From assembly GCA_938035525.1 (NCBI GenBank), contig CALHOI010000046.1:1-64000 (forward strand): a DNA stretch of 64,000 nucleotides, in the 5' to 3' direction. Positions 1 through 10,762 of the stretch are shown here, piece by piece. The number at the start of each line of letters is the position of its first letter. Position 1 is the first letter of the stretch. This DNA is from an uncultured Granulosicoccaceae bacterium. Lineage in GTDB: Bacteria; Pseudomonadota; Gammaproteobacteria; Granulosicoccales; Granulosicoccaceae. The position numbers and the translations under genes are program-made. The notes under the pieces are model-generated. The model was not told the origin of the DNA, searched no databases, and worked only from the letters and a program-made list of their open reading frames with translations.

Positions 1-16
1 CCTCTTCTCGGCACCA
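1..16 (+). tRNA. 3' end of a tRNA, probably tRNA-Leu (partial, cut by window start)
   Basis: The first 16 bases fit the end of a tRNA: a T-stem 3' half CCTCT, an acceptor 3' half TCTCGGC, discriminator A and an encoded CCA. Discriminator A, a G-C-rich acceptor stem and the CAAGTCC seen before the second copy fit tRNA-Leu, and Pseudomonas-type genomes carry tRNA-Leu genes next to purA. The rest lies outside the window, so identity and anticodon cannot be checked. Confidence 0.4.
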
Positions 17-115
17 TCTCCACAGATAAGTACCAATGCTTTTTGCTGTGCGCTGGGGAGCATATGCTCGTGAGAGCAATTGCATTGCGCGTACAAGTCC
101 TCTTCTCGGCACCAT
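1..115 (+). repeat. 17-bp direct repeat of a tRNA 3' end, copies 98 bp apart
   Basis: CCTCTTCTCGGCACCAT occurs at 1-17 and again, exactly, at 99-115. In the second copy the bases before it (from about 94) read CAAGT, as a tRNA T-loop would, but no matching T-stem 5' half or acceptor 5' half (GCCGAGA) lies in 17-98. The second copy is therefore a duplicated tail and not a second full tRNA. Duplicated tRNA tails are typical of integration sites; simple duplication is the other reading. The spacer holds small palindromes (GAGCATATGCTC at about 58-69). Confidence 0.55.
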
Positions 116-123
116 ATCTAAGA

Positions 124-783
124 CTAATCCAGCCCTAATAATTGGGTGACCTTGTCCATATTGTCAAAGCACGTTAAACCCAGTTCTTCGAATGCGGGGT
201 TGGGGCGTTCGGGGGTGTAGGCCAGGCATGGCATTTTCGCGTTGATCGCACCTGTTACGCCGTTCAGGCTGTCTTCAATAACAACACAGTTTTGCGGCGA
301 TACACCAAAGTGTTTTGCGGCACTCAGGAATAAGGTTGGGTCGGGTTTCCAGCTTTGAATTTGATAAGCGGAAAACATGGCCCCTTCAAAAAATGGCAGT
401 AACTTGGTTTGACCTAAAGTCAGGTTCATTTTGTCGATAGGACCATTGGACGCTACGCAAAACGGCAAGTCGATACTTTGCAAATGCGTCAGTAACGTAT
501 GAATGCCGGGTATAGGGTCAACACCTTCACTGAGCTTGGATTTGACCTTTGCGTAAATAGTTTCTATCCAGTCCGCCGGTAAAACCAATCCTTTGGCTTC
601 AACATTGGTTACCACATTCTCCATGGAACCACCAACAAACAAGCCCATGCATTGCTTTAAATCCAGATCCAAACCACGTGCGGCCAAGTCATCTCGGAGC
701 ACCTGATTAAAAATAACCTCCGAGTCAACCAGCACACCATCGCAATCAAAGATAATTAATTGCGGCGGTTTATTAATGGCCAT
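124..783 (-). CDS. HAD-superfamily (subfamily IA) sugar-phosphate phosphatase
   Basis: A haloacid-dehalogenase-type phosphatase, related to beta-phosphoglucomutase and 6-phosphogluconate phosphatases, acting in the cytoplasm on a small phosphorylated metabolite that cannot be named. All four HAD motifs are visible: the nucleophile loop DCDGVLVDSE near the N terminus, ASNGP (motif II), the lysine of WKPDP (motif III) and the acidic pair in IEDSLNG (motif IV). I chose the ATG at 783 (219 residues), which lies two bases past the purA stop; a TTG six bases earlier is possible. No clear ribosome binding site is present, so translation is probably coupled to purA. A small HAD gene behind purA may be a housekeeping (metabolite repair) phosphatase, which is inference. 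Confidence 0.85.
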   Translation of the reverse strand: MAINKPPQLIIFDCDGVLVDSEVIFNQVLRDDLAARGLDLDLKQCMGLFVGGSMENVVTNVEAKGLVLPADWIETIYAKVKSKLSEGVDPIPGIHTLLTHLQSIDLPFCVASNGPIDKMNLTLGQTKLLPFFEGAMFSAYQIQSWKPDPTLFLSAAKHFGVSPQNCVVIEDSLNGVTGAINAKMPCLAYTPERPNPAFEELGLTCFDNMDKVTQLLGLD

Positions 784-785
784 AT

Positions 786-2143
<1,358 letters not shown>

Positions 2144-2146
2144 TCA

Positions 2147-3376
2147 TCAGCTAAGTGTGTTCAGCTGCCACTGACCATCATTAAAGATGAGTTCACGGTC
2201 GCACTGCACAGTTTGCAGTGAACGATCAATGCCGGCCAGCTCAGTTAGCACCCGCTCGCCACGGTTTCGCAACTTGACGATTTCCAGCCAGGCTGCATTA
2301 ACATTGGCAGCGGCGACGTAAATAGCCTCTTGTGATCGGTTGGCCGGTGGCATTTTGTCAGCCAGCTTTTTCAGATCACCGCTAAACCCGGTTGCAGGGC
2401 GCGGTCGCCCAAACGCAGCACCGACATCATCGTATCGCCCACCTCGTGCAAGCTCTTCGCCGTTTGACGTGTAGGCCGCAAACAATACCCCTGTGTGGTA
2501 GCTGTAGCCGCGCAACTCGGCCAAATCAACATTAATCGCGATGTCGGGGTGTGTGCTTTTGACACCTTCTATAACCGCCTGCAAATCGTCTAAAGCATCA
2601 CGTGCTTCTGTGGGCGCATCAGCAAATGCCGTTCGAGCATCATCAACGATGCTGTCGTTGCCCCGCAGTTGCATCAGCTGAGCAAGCATGTGTTCGATAC
2701 CGGTTGACTGTGCTTGCGGTACATTGGCAAGAATAGCGCTGACATCGGGAAATGAGCCACGCTGAACGCTTTGGAATAACTCGCTGGCTACCTCATCTGA
2801 TAACGCAAGTTTGGATACCAACGCGCGGTATACGCCGACATGGCCAAGATCGAGTATCAGCGATGATGCGTTGATACCCGCTTCGCTGAGCGTATCCAAC
2901 ATAAGACGAATAATTTCGATATCGCTGTGCGGGCCACTGTGACCAAATAACTCGGCGCCAAATTGCAATGGACTGCGACTCCCGCCAAAGCCATCTGTTC
3001 TTGTGCGCAACACGCTACCCGTATAAAAAAGACGGTTAGGCCCATCGCTGCGCAAAGAATGCGCGTCGATTCGGGCAACCTGCGGAGTCATGTCAGCACG
3101 TATTCCCAAAGCACGACCATTTTGCTGATCGACCAGCTTGAACGTCTGCAAATCCATGGTTTCACCGGTGCCGGTTAACAGGCTGTCCAGGTATTCGATC
3201 ATCGGCGGCATGACAAGCTCGAATCCCCAGCTTTGGCAACGCTCAATGATTTTTTTTCGAAGCGATTCTACCTGCCAGGCGGCATCGGGTAGCAGCTCGT
3301 CGACGCCATCAGGAAGCTGCCATCGGTCTGAGGAAAGTTGATTCACCGGTCTTATTGCACGCAGGTCAGTAGACAA
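2147..3376 (-). CDS. hisZ: ATP phosphoribosyltransferase regulatory subunit
   Basis: HisZ is a catalytically inactive histidyl-tRNA-synthetase paralogue that partners the short-form HisG in the first step of histidine synthesis. The 409-residue protein has the family's opening DRWQLPDGVDELLP, the motif-2-like TGTGETMDLQTFKLVD and RADMTPQVARI segments, and GRYDDVG further on. No ATG is available near the family start; the TTG at 3376 is preceded by GAGG four bases away and by an in-frame stop at 3383-3385, so TTG is the best start, with a GTG at 3346 as alternative. Presence of HisZ implies a short HisG elsewhere in the genome. Confidence 0.93.
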   Translation of the reverse strand: MSTDLRAIRPVNQLSSDRWQLPDGVDELLPDAAWQVESLRKKIIERCQSWGFELVMPPMIEYLDSLLTGTGETMDLQTFKLVDQQNGRALGIRADMTPQVARIDAHSLRSDGPNRLFYTGSVLRTRTDGFGGSRSPLQFGAELFGHSGPHSDIEIIRLMLDTLSEAGINASSLILDLGHVGVYRALVSKLALSDEVASELFQSVQRGSFPDVSAILANVPQAQSTGIEHMLAQLMQLRGNDSIVDDARTAFADAPTEARDALDDLQAVIEGVKSTHPDIAINVDLAELRGYSYHTGVLFAAYTSNGEELARGGRYDDVGAAFGRPRPATGFSGDLKKLADKMPPANRSQEAIYVAAANVNAAWLEIVKLRNRGERVLTELAGIDRSLQTVQCDRELIFNDGQWQLNTLS

Positions 3377-3474
3377 ACGGCCTCAATCATACTGGACATG
3401 GTCGCGATGCGCACTAGTTGTGGAGGATTACGACCAGTTCCTGCGTGGAATTATCGCCGAACTGATACCAAGTT

Positions 3475-3493
3475 GGGGCAGCTCGGGGCAGCT
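3475..3493. repeat. Short tandem duplication, period 10 bp
   Basis: GGGGCAGCT occurs at 3475-3483 and 3485-3493, in the gap between hflC and hisZ, directly next to a hairpin. Confidence 0.75.
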
Positions 3494-3522
3494 GACACCT
3501 TAATCGAAGCTAAGGTGTCGGC
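3491..3522. other. Hairpin in the hflC-hisZ gap
   Basis: GACACCTTA (3494-3502) pairs with TAAGGTGTC (3511-3519) around an 8-base loop, and three more pairs, one of them G-T, extend it to 12. No T run follows on either strand, so this is not a classical intrinsic terminator; it may be an RNA processing or stabilising stem between hflC and hisZ. Confidence 0.5.
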
Positions 3523-3546
3523 GCTGGCCCACAATCTGAACCAAAC

Positions 3547-4422
3547 TTACTTGGCCGTGCCAGGCCCGTTAAAGTAACGGAAAAACTCCGAATCAGGCTT
3601 TAGCATGAGCACGTTGTTATCCCCGCTGAACGCCTGACGATACGCACTCAAACTGCGATACAAGCTGTAGAACTCAGGGTTCTCGGTGTACGCTTCGGCG
3701 TAAATTCGTGCCGATTCCCCATCTCCGGTACCTCGGGTGGTCTCGGCGGTGGCATACGCACTGGCCAGGGTTTCTTCCCGTACACGATTAGCGGTTGCGC
3801 GAATTTTCTTGGAACTCTCTTCACCCTCAGAACGGATTTCACGGGCAATTTTGGCACGCTCCTGTTCCATTCTGCGGTAAACCGACTCTCGCACATCTTC
3901 GGGTAGTTCGACTTTTTTGATTTGCACATCGACTATCTCAATACCCAGTCCGCTGGCCTGCTCATCGAGCTTGCTGCCAACTTCTTCGGTCAACGTTGAG
4001 CGAGCAGTAGAAACAACCTGTCGAATGGTACGGCTCTTTATCGCATTGCGGACTTCGTTGTTACCCAACTGCGTAATACGACTATCTGCGCGTGACTCAA
4101 CAGTACCAATACGTTTGTAGAACGTGTTGGCATCAACGATTCGCCATTTGATAAAGAAGTCGACGATCACGTTTTTGTTTTCACGCGTCAGCATCCTTTC
4201 GGGCGGCACATCGAGCGTGAGAATTCGGCCATCAAACTTATGTATGCGATGCAGCAATGGCATTTTAGTGTGTAATCCCGGCTGCAATTCGCTGTCGGTG
4301 ATTTCACCCAACCATACTTTAATGGCCAGCTCCCTTTCGTTTACGGTAAACACAAAAGCGGATGCAATCAGCAACAGTAATGCCACCAGAGCAATGAAAA
4401 ACGGATTCAGTATGCGGCTCAT
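3547..4422 (-). CDS. hflC: Membrane protease modulator HflC (SPFH/prohibitin family)
   Basis: HflC forms, with HflK, a large inner-membrane complex that surrounds and modulates the FtsH protease. The 291-residue protein has one N-terminal membrane segment (about residues 7-27) followed by an SPFH/band-7 domain and an Ala/Glu-rich helical region (EQERAKIAREIRSEGEE) typical of the periplasmic cage. The ATG at 4422 overlaps the hflK stop in an ATGA, so the two are translationally coupled in the expected 1:1 pairing. It is followed by a 170-bp gap with a hairpin and then hisZ. Confidence 0.96.
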   Translation of the reverse strand: MSRILNPFFIALVALLLLIASAFVFTVNERELAIKVWLGEITDSELQPGLHTKMPLLHRIHKFDGRILTLDVPPERMLTRENKNVIVDFFIKWRIVDANTFYKRIGTVESRADSRITQLGNNEVRNAIKSRTIRQVVSTARSTLTEEVGSKLDEQASGLGIEIVDVQIKKVELPEDVRESVYRRMEQERAKIAREIRSEGEESSKKIRATANRVREETLASAYATAETTRGTGDGESARIYAEAYTENPEFYSLYRSLSAYRQAFSGDNNVLMLKPDSEFFRYFNGPGTAK

Positions 4423-5708
4423 CGCAGTGCTCCTCTGTCACGTGAACGGGTTGAATCGCGATTCAACTCGGTTTCATCGAGCGGTGTGTTGCTAAAGCGC
4501 GGTGCATCGGCGGTAGAACTGTTTAAGGTATTGGGACGGGCAGACCCGGAAATACCCTGATTGTTGTTACCGCCTTGGTTTATCAGCTTATCGATGGGTA
4601 AATACATCAAGCTGTTACCTTCGTTTGAATCAACAAGCACTTTACTGGTGTTAGACAATACGCTTTCCATTGCCTCTATGTAAAGTCGCTCGCGCGTCAC
4701 CTCCGGGGCTTTCTCAAACTCTGCCAGCAGCGACAAAAAGCGCCGTGACTCACCAAGTGCAGATTGTTCGACGCGGGTTTTATAACCTTCCGCTTCCTGA
4801 ATAATGCGTTCCGCATCACCACGCGCAATAGGCAGTATTTCGTTTTGATAGGCTTCAGCCTGCGAGATGATTCGTTCTTTGTCTTCTCGTGCTTTGATGG
4901 CATCAGAAAACGCTGCCTGTACTTCATCAGGTGGCTGCGCTTCTTCTAAACTGACGGCTGTGATTTCAAGACCTGTTTCGTACTCATCAAGGATGGATTG
5001 CACGCTGACCAGTACCGTCTTTTGCAGCGCATCAGTATCGACAACCTCAGTTTCAATTTTGTCGTCGCCTTCCTCGGCCTCTGGTATGGCGGCAGTCGTC
5101 AATATAGCTTCCATATTCGCTTGACCAATAGCTGCGCGAACCGCACTTTCGACCACTTGTTCCAACGTGGTGTCCGGCCGACTGACTTTAAACAGGTAAT
5201 CTTCGGCGTTTTTAATGATGTACTGCACCGACAAGGTGATCTTGACCAGATTCTCGTCTTGAGTCAGCGTGATTTGCTGATTCATTTTTGCGCTTCGAAC
5301 CAGCTCGACATCAACGCGTTCCACGTTTTCAATCGGCCACGGCATGTGCCAATGGATACCGGGGTTGGTGGTTTTTGTGTGCGCACCAAATCGTGTGACA
5401 ACACCGGCTTGCGCAGGCTCGACAATGTAAATGCCTGAGGCAATCCACAGCATCAAGCCGATAACGGCCAACGCCATCAACCCATAGCCACCAATTTTGC
5501 CGCCGGGCATACCACCGCCCGAGCTGCCCGACAGGCTGCCGTTACCGGAGCCGCCCTGGCCGCCAAACAAGCTGTTGAATCGTTTTTTCAGGTTTTTGAA
5601 AACTTCGTCTAAATCGGGTGGCCCACCACTATTGTTGCCGCCACCACCGGAATTATTCCGGTTGCCCCAAGGGTCGTTGTCGTTTCCACCTGGCTCATTC
5701 CAAGCCAT
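4419..5708 (-). CDS. hflK: Membrane protease modulator HflK (SPFH/prohibitin family)
   Basis: HflK is the partner of HflC in the FtsH-associated complex. The 429-residue protein opens with a Gly/Asn-rich cytoplasmic tail (residues about 1-70: NDNDPWGNRNNSGGGGNN and GGQGGSGNGSLSG), then one membrane segment (about 75-95), the SPFH domain with VVTRFGAHTKTTNPGIHWHMPW, and a long helical arm containing AREDKERIISQAEAY. The C-terminal tail is polar and Asn/Ser-rich. ATG at 5708; 40 bp separate it from hflX upstream. Confidence 0.97.
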   Translation of the reverse strand: MAWNEPGGNDNDPWGNRNNSGGGGNNSGGPPDLDEVFKNLKKRFNSLFGGQGGSGNGSLSGSSGGGMPGGKIGGYGLMALAVIGLMLWIASGIYIVEPAQAGVVTRFGAHTKTTNPGIHWHMPWPIENVERVDVELVRSAKMNQQITLTQDENLVKITLSVQYIIKNAEDYLFKVSRPDTTLEQVVESAVRAAIGQANMEAILTTAAIPEAEEGDDKIETEVVDTDALQKTVLVSVQSILDEYETGLEITAVSLEEAQPPDEVQAAFSDAIKAREDKERIISQAEAYQNEILPIARGDAERIIQEAEGYKTRVEQSALGESRRFLSLLAEFEKAPEVTRERLYIEAMESVLSNTSKVLVDSNEGNSLMYLPIDKLINQGGNNNQGISGSARPNTLNSSTADAPRFSNTPLDETELNRDSTRSRDRGALR

Positions 5709-5748
5709 AGGTTATTGCTCCACTGCCGAGTAAAGACGGCCGGTTAAG

Positions 5749-7083
5749 TTATGCGCGTCCAGATGCCGCAAGTTTAGGCGAATCTGGCGTAAATTGGTCT
5801 GAAATCTCGTGCTCTCTTTCCATTTTGGCGAAGTCGATAGTATCCATGTCGACGTGCAACAGCGAACCACCGTCATTTTCGGTGCGTTCTTCAAGCACCG
5901 CGCTGGCGTTAAACAGCTGCGCCCGAATTTTACCTTGTGCGGGAGTCAACTTTAACCATCCTATAGTACGGTGTTTTGACACTCTTTCTGTGACGGCGTC
6001 GAGCAACAGCTCGATGCCGTCGCCAGTAACGGCCGACACCCACACCGCTATGGGTTCGCCGGTGTCTGTACGATCGATACGAGCTTCGAAGCTGGTTCGA
6101 TCAATTTTGTTATAAACAATCAGCTGCGGCACAGCATCTGCGCCGATACTCCCCAAAACCTCATCAACGTCGGCAATTCGCTGATCTTTCAAGTCATCGC
6201 TAACATCGATCACGTGCAACAGCAATTGCGCCTCCCGGGTTTCTGTCAATGTAGACAGAAACGCTTCAACCAACTGGTGCGGTAAATCGGAAATAAAACC
6301 AACTGTATCGGCCAGTACCGCCGCCGTCCCACCTGCTAATGTAAGGCGTCTTAGTGTGGGATCAAGTGTAGCGAACAGTTGGTCCGCTGCATAAACCTTT
6401 TCCAGGGTCATGCGATTGAACAAGGTAGATTTACCCGCGTTGGTGTAGCCAACCAGCGCCACTGTGGCAATGCCCGATTTAGTCCTCTGGCTGCGCCCCT
6501 GCTCCCTCTGCTTGCGCACCTTGGACAAACGCTGTTTGAGCATTTTAACGCGCTCATTCAGTAACCGGCGATCGGTTTCCAGCTGCATCTCACCTGGTCC
6601 GCGCAAGCCAATACCACCTTTCTGGCGTTCCAGGTGGGTCCATCCGCGTACCAAACGCGTTGATAAATGGGTTAACTGCGCCAACTCAACCTGCAATTTT
6701 CCTTCAAAGGTTCGGGCACGTTGCGCAAATATATCCAGTATCAGTGCTGCTCTGTCTAGCACTCTGACTTTGAGTTCTGATTCGAGGTTTCGTTCCTGGC
6801 TTGGCGAAAGTCGCTGACCAAACAGCACGACATCGACTTCATGTTGTTTGAGCAAGAAGCGCAACTCCTCAAGCTTCCCCTTACCAATGAAGTGCCTGGA
6901 ATCGGGTCGACTGCGCGAGCCAACCAACAGATCAACGACTTCCAGTCCGGCAGAATTAGCCAGCTCGACAAATTCGTCTCGCGAGGCTTGCACATCGACA
7001 GGAAATTCACTTTTGTGGGATCCGTGTTGGATATCGATATGAACAAGGAGCGCGCTGTCTCCAAAATCGGGTCTATCAAACAA
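5749..7083 (-). CDS. hflX: Ribosome-associated GTPase HflX
   Basis: HflX is a translational GTPase that splits stalled ribosomes, notably under heat stress. The 444-residue protein has the N-terminal HflX domain, the linker with WTHLERQKGGIGLRGPGE, then the G domain: GYTNAGKSTLFN (G1), DTVGFI (G3) and NKID (G4). It begins with a TTG at 7083 whose product MFDRPD aligns with the MFDR start of the E. coli protein; an AGGAG lies 12 bases upstream. No ATG gives a better fit. It sits between hfq (217 bp upstream) and hflK. Confidence 0.96.
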   Translation of the reverse strand: MFDRPDFGDSALLVHIDIQHGSHKSEFPVDVQASRDEFVELANSAGLEVVDLLVGSRSRPDSRHFIGKGKLEELRFLLKQHEVDVVLFGQRLSPSQERNLESELKVRVLDRAALILDIFAQRARTFEGKLQVELAQLTHLSTRLVRGWTHLERQKGGIGLRGPGEMQLETDRRLLNERVKMLKQRLSKVRKQREQGRSQRTKSGIATVALVGYTNAGKSTLFNRMTLEKVYAADQLFATLDPTLRRLTLAGGTAAVLADTVGFISDLPHQLVEAFLSTLTETREAQLLLHVIDVSDDLKDQRIADVDEVLGSIGADAVPQLIVYNKIDRTSFEARIDRTDTGEPIAVWVSAVTGDGIELLLDAVTERVSKHRTIGWLKLTPAQGKIRAQLFNASAVLEERTENDGGSLLHVDMDTIDFAKMEREHEISDQFTPDSPKLAASGRA

Positions 7084-7175
7084 TGGGGCAAACTACTCCT
7101 GAGTGTGGCACCCGACGGTGACTCATCTTGTCGATGTTATTCGAGCTGTCTAGCTTAACAAGTTTTAGCAGGCCA

Positions 7176-7214
7176 CCGGGTTCTCATAGGCGGTTCTCAG
7201 AGGCGGTTCTCAGA
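7176..7214. repeat. Short tandem repeat, period 13 bp, about three copies, hfq-hflX gap
   Basis: AGGCGGTTCTCAG occurs exactly at 7189-7201 and 7202-7214, preceded by a degenerate copy (GGGTTCTCAT at about 7179-7188). The repeats lie in what would be the hfq-hflX intercistronic RNA. Confidence 0.85.
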
Positions 7215-7299
7215 GGTAGCTCTAGACGCGGCCCTTTTACGCGGCTCACTAATGGGTGCGCAGGCAACAAACAGACGCGCAGTTGCAGGTGCGGAAATC

Positions 7300-7911
<612 letters not shown>

Positions 7912-8733
7912 ATGAACAACAAAACCACAAGCAACTCCACATTAACGGCTACAACCACGGCAACAAACACTAAGCCAAACCGCTTCGGGCCTGCGTTACA
8001 GCACTGCTTGCACATTATCCTTGGTGCAGCAACGGGCCTTGCACTGAGCACACAAGCCATTGTCGCAGACACTCAGGTTCGCATCACATCCGAGAACCAT
8101 ACGGCAGCTTTTTCCGAAGGCTATGCACTGTCAGTTGAAGACTGGAACGCGCAAACCCGAGCTTTTCGCAACGATCTTTCAGGTACTTTTCACCACCAGT
8201 CTCAAGAGCGCTCACAAGTGTGGATTAGCGACATCGGTACATTACTGTTCGACGACAATGATGGCGATGGTTACCATGCCGGCTTCAGCTTGACCCTCGA
8301 TGTGGACAGCGAGTATGGCGACACGGAAGTGTATGCCAGCATCTACCTTGAACCTCAGAACTCACCCACGATTCTGTTACACACCACAGGCCGTTTTGCT
8401 GTTTACGGCAGCACCATCGGTGACGAATACCGAGTGGACACTGAACTACGTAATAGCTTCGCGTCCGATGACTACAACGTGATCATTGATATTCACGATG
8501 CCTGGTCAGATAGGTTGCTGGACACAGCAAATGCCCGCGGTTTTAGCAATCTGAGTCAGCTACCACTGGAATCAGCCGATTTAGACTACGGCAGCGAGAC
8601 GGACCACACGTCCGAGCAAAACCAGGGTTCAGCCGATGTGGTTGTGACCGAGTACGCAGGTCTGTTTCATCCAGCCTTGTTGTTATTGCTGGCAGGCGTA
8701 GCATGTTTCCGGCGCTATCAAGTGAGTAAATAG
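7912..8733 (+). CDS. Choice-of-anchor H family secreted protein
   Basis: A 273-residue exported protein. Residues about 1-50 form a long leader with a hydrophobic core (HIILGAATGLALSTQAIVA). The middle part has the family's pattern of a dosage-type beta domain: IGTLLFDDNDGDGYHAGFSLTLD, then YNVIIDIHDAWSDRLLD and LSQLPLESADLDYG. The end is a sorting-signal-like tail: a hydrophobic stretch (FHPALLLLLAGVACF) followed by RRY, as in GlyGly-CTERM anchors, although no Gly-Gly is present. The family name comes from known homologues with alternative C-terminal anchors; its function is unknown. GAGGA precedes the ATG. It probably sits in the outer envelope after C-terminal processing, which is inference. 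Confidence 0.75.
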   Translation: MNNKTTSNSTLTATTTATNTKPNRFGPALQHCLHIILGAATGLALSTQAIVADTQVRITSENHTAAFSEGYALSVEDWNAQTRAFRNDLSGTFHHQSQERSQVWISDIGTLLFDDNDGDGYHAGFSLTLDVDSEYGDTEVYASIYLEPQNSPTILLHTTGRFAVYGSTIGDEYRVDTELRNSFASDDYNVIIDIHDAWSDRLLDTANARGFSNLSQLPLESADLDYGSETDHTSEQNQGSADVVVTEYAGLFHPALLLLLAGVACFRRYQVSK

Positions 8734-8786
8734 TCAGCATAAAGCGACACAGAGATAAAAAACTAACCAAAAAAAACGACCCTATA

Positions 8787-8792
8787 TATAAT
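8787..8792 (+). promoter_or_regulatory. Candidate -10 box for the prpE-pccBA-mce operon
   Basis: A perfect TATAAT lies within TATATATAATG, 72 bp before the prpE ATG. The expected -35 position (about 8764-8769) is poor, so the promoter may need an activator. Confidence 0.5.
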
Positions 8793-8813
8793 GTTTGCCA
8801 TCGTCGCCTGACC

Positions 8814-8844
8814 CTTGGTCGCACAGATTTCTTGTGCGGCCAAG
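8814..8844 (+). promoter_or_regulatory. Strong hairpin in the prpE leader
   Basis: CTTGGTCGCACA (8814-8825) and TGTGCGGCCAAG (8833-8844) form a 12-pair stem with one G-U and a 7-base loop, between the candidate -10 box and the start codon. A competing small stem, CAAG/CTTG (8841-8852), shares the 3' arm. No T run follows. It could be an operator dyad or a leader RNA switch. Confidence 0.55.
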
Positions 8845-8863
8845 CCAGCTTGAGAGCAAACAC

Positions 8864-10762
8864 ATGAGTCAATACAAAGAAACCTTTCAACGCGCCAAAG
8901 CGTCACCAGCCGAATTCTGGAGCGAAGCCGCAAAAGACGTTCATTGGGATACTTTCCCAAGTAAAACGCTCAACACGGACAATTCGCCGTTTAACAAATG
9001 GTTTGAAGACGGGCAAATCAATGCTTGCTACAACGCACTGGACGTCCATGTAGAAAACGGACGAGCTGATCAAACAGCGCTGATCTATGACAGCCCCATA
9101 ACCGACACACAACGAAAAATATCCTATCGCGAGTTGCGCGACTCAGTAGCGCTATTTGCCGGCGCTATAGCAGCCGAAGGCGTCAGCAAAGGTGATCGCG
9201 TATTGATTTATATGCCGATGATTCCCGAAGCCCTTATTGCTGTGCTCGCTTGTGCAAGATTAGGGGCTGTGCATTCGGTTGTGTTTGGTGGCTTTGCTGC
9301 GAACGAATTGGCAGTGCGCATTGATGATTGCGAGCCCAAACTGATACTCAGTGCTTCATGCGGGATTGAACCTGCACGAGTGGTCGAATACAAACCACTG
9401 CTGGACAACGCAATTGAACTTGCAAAGTATAAAGTCCCGCGCTGTATTTTGTTTCAGCGTGATGCGCTGCAAGCACCATTGATCGAAGGTCGCGATATCG
9501 ACTGGAATGAAGCTGTATCAAATGCATCGCCTGCCCCTTGTGTGCCCGTTGCCAGCACCGACCCGCTCTACATTCTTTATACCTCCGGCACAACCGGCCA
9601 GCCCAAAGGTGTGGTTCGCGATACCGGTGGCAGCGTTGTGTCGTTAAAGTGGAGCATGTCTAACATCTACGGTGTACAGCCGGGTGATGTTTACTGGGCA
9701 GCTTCCGATATCGGCTGGGTTGTTGGACACTCTTACATTATCTATGGCCCTTTGTTTCACGGCTGCACCACTATCTTGTATGAAGGTAAACCGGTAGGCA
9801 CACCAGACGCCGGTGCCTTCTGGCGCGTCATCAGTGAACACAAAGTGAAGGTCTTGTTCACCGCACCCACAGCATTTCGAGCCATTAAAAAAGTGGACCC
9901 TAATGGCGACTTTTTAAAGCAGTACGACATGAGCCAGTTTGAAACCTTGTTTCTTGCCGGTGAACGATGTGACCCAGATACACTGGAATGGGCGCAACAA
10001 AAACTCGGTGTTGATGTTATCGATCACTGGTGGCAAACCGAAACTGGCTGGGCAATTTGCGCAAACTGCCTGGGCATAGAAAAACTGCCCGTTGTTTCCG
10101 GCTCTCCGTCTGTGCCTGTACCGGGTTACGACCTCGATGTACTCGATGAACAAGGCAATCCAGTGGCGGCAGGTGAGATTGGCGCGTTAGTGGTTAAGCA
10201 ACCGCTACCACCAGGTACATTTACCAACTTATGGGGTGCGCCTGAGCGTTACCAAAGCGCCTACTTCACCACATTCAACGGCTATTACGAAACCGGCGAC
10301 GCAGGCTATGTCGATGAAAACGGCTACGTGTTTGTCATGGCGCGAACAGACGACGTTATTAATGTTGCTGGTCATCGACTATCAACGGGCGCTATTGAAG
10401 AAGTACTGGCTGGGCACCCTGATGTTGCAGAGTGCGCCGTCTTGGGTGCCGCCGATGAGTTAAAAGGCCAGCTACCCATTGGGCTTGTCATTATTAATGA
10501 TGGCTGCGATCGTTCCAACGATGATATCAGTGCAGAGTTAGTTAAACGCGTGCGCGAACACATTGGTCCGGTTGCGGCATTTAAATCTGTTGCGGTAGTC
10601 AACAAGTTACCCAAAACTCGTTCTGGAAAAATTCTGCGCGCTACCATGCGTTCCATAGCCGACTCATCCAATTGGAATACGCCTGCAACCATAGAAGACC
10701 CAACCGCACTGGATGACGTTACCGATGCATTAAAACAACTGGGCTATGCTGAAAAATCATGA
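8864..10762 (+). CDS. prpE: Propionyl-CoA synthetase (propionate-CoA ligase)
   Basis: This acyl-CoA synthetase of the ANL superfamily activates a short acid, most likely propionate, to its CoA ester with ATP. The 632-residue protein has the P-loop [12 protein letters not shown], the acyl-site region [23 protein letters not shown], and a C-terminal KTRSGKILR holding the lysine that is acetylated in the family. GVVRDTGGS after the P-loop resembles PrpE/ACSS3 more than acetyl-CoA synthetase. I chose the ATG at 8864 over a TTG at 8795 because the product then starts like the family ([11 protein letters not shown]). Its TGA overlaps the pccB ATG. The operon context (propionyl-CoA carboxylase, epimerase) supports propionate as substrate. 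Confidence 0.9.
   Translation: MSQYKETFQRAKASPAEFWSEAAKDVHWDTFPSKTLNTDNSPFNKWFEDGQINACYNALDVHVENGRADQTALIYDSPITDTQRKISYRELRDSVALFAGAIAAEGVSKGDRVLIYMPMIPEALIAVLACARLGAVHSVVFGGFAANELAVRIDDCEPKLILSASCGIEPARVVEYKPLLDNAIELAKYKVPRCILFQRDALQAPLIEGRDIDWNEAVSNASPAPCVPVASTDPLYILYTSGTTGQPKGVVRDTGGSVVSLKWSMSNIYGVQPGDVYWAASDIGWVVGHSYIIYGPLFHGCTTILYEGKPVGTPDAGAFWRVISEHKVKVLFTAPTAFRAIKKVDPNGDFLKQYDMSQFETLFLAGERCDPDTLEWAQQKLGVDVIDHWWQTETGWAICANCLGIEKLPVVSGSPSVPVPGYDLDVLDEQGNPVAAGEIGALVVKQPLPPGTFTNLWGAPERYQSAYFTTFNGYYETGDAGYVDENGYVFVMARTDDVINVAGHRLSTGAIEEVLAGHPDVAECAVLGAADELKGQLPIGLVIINDGCDRSNDDISAELVKRVREHIGPVAAFKSVAVVNKLPKTRSGKILRATMRSIADSSNWNTPATIEDPTALDDVTDALKQLGYAEKS

Noticed and set aside
99-115. A second complete tRNA gene ending at 114
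   Set aside because: No acceptor 5' half, D arm or anticodon arm is present in 17-98, and the T-stem is not paired.
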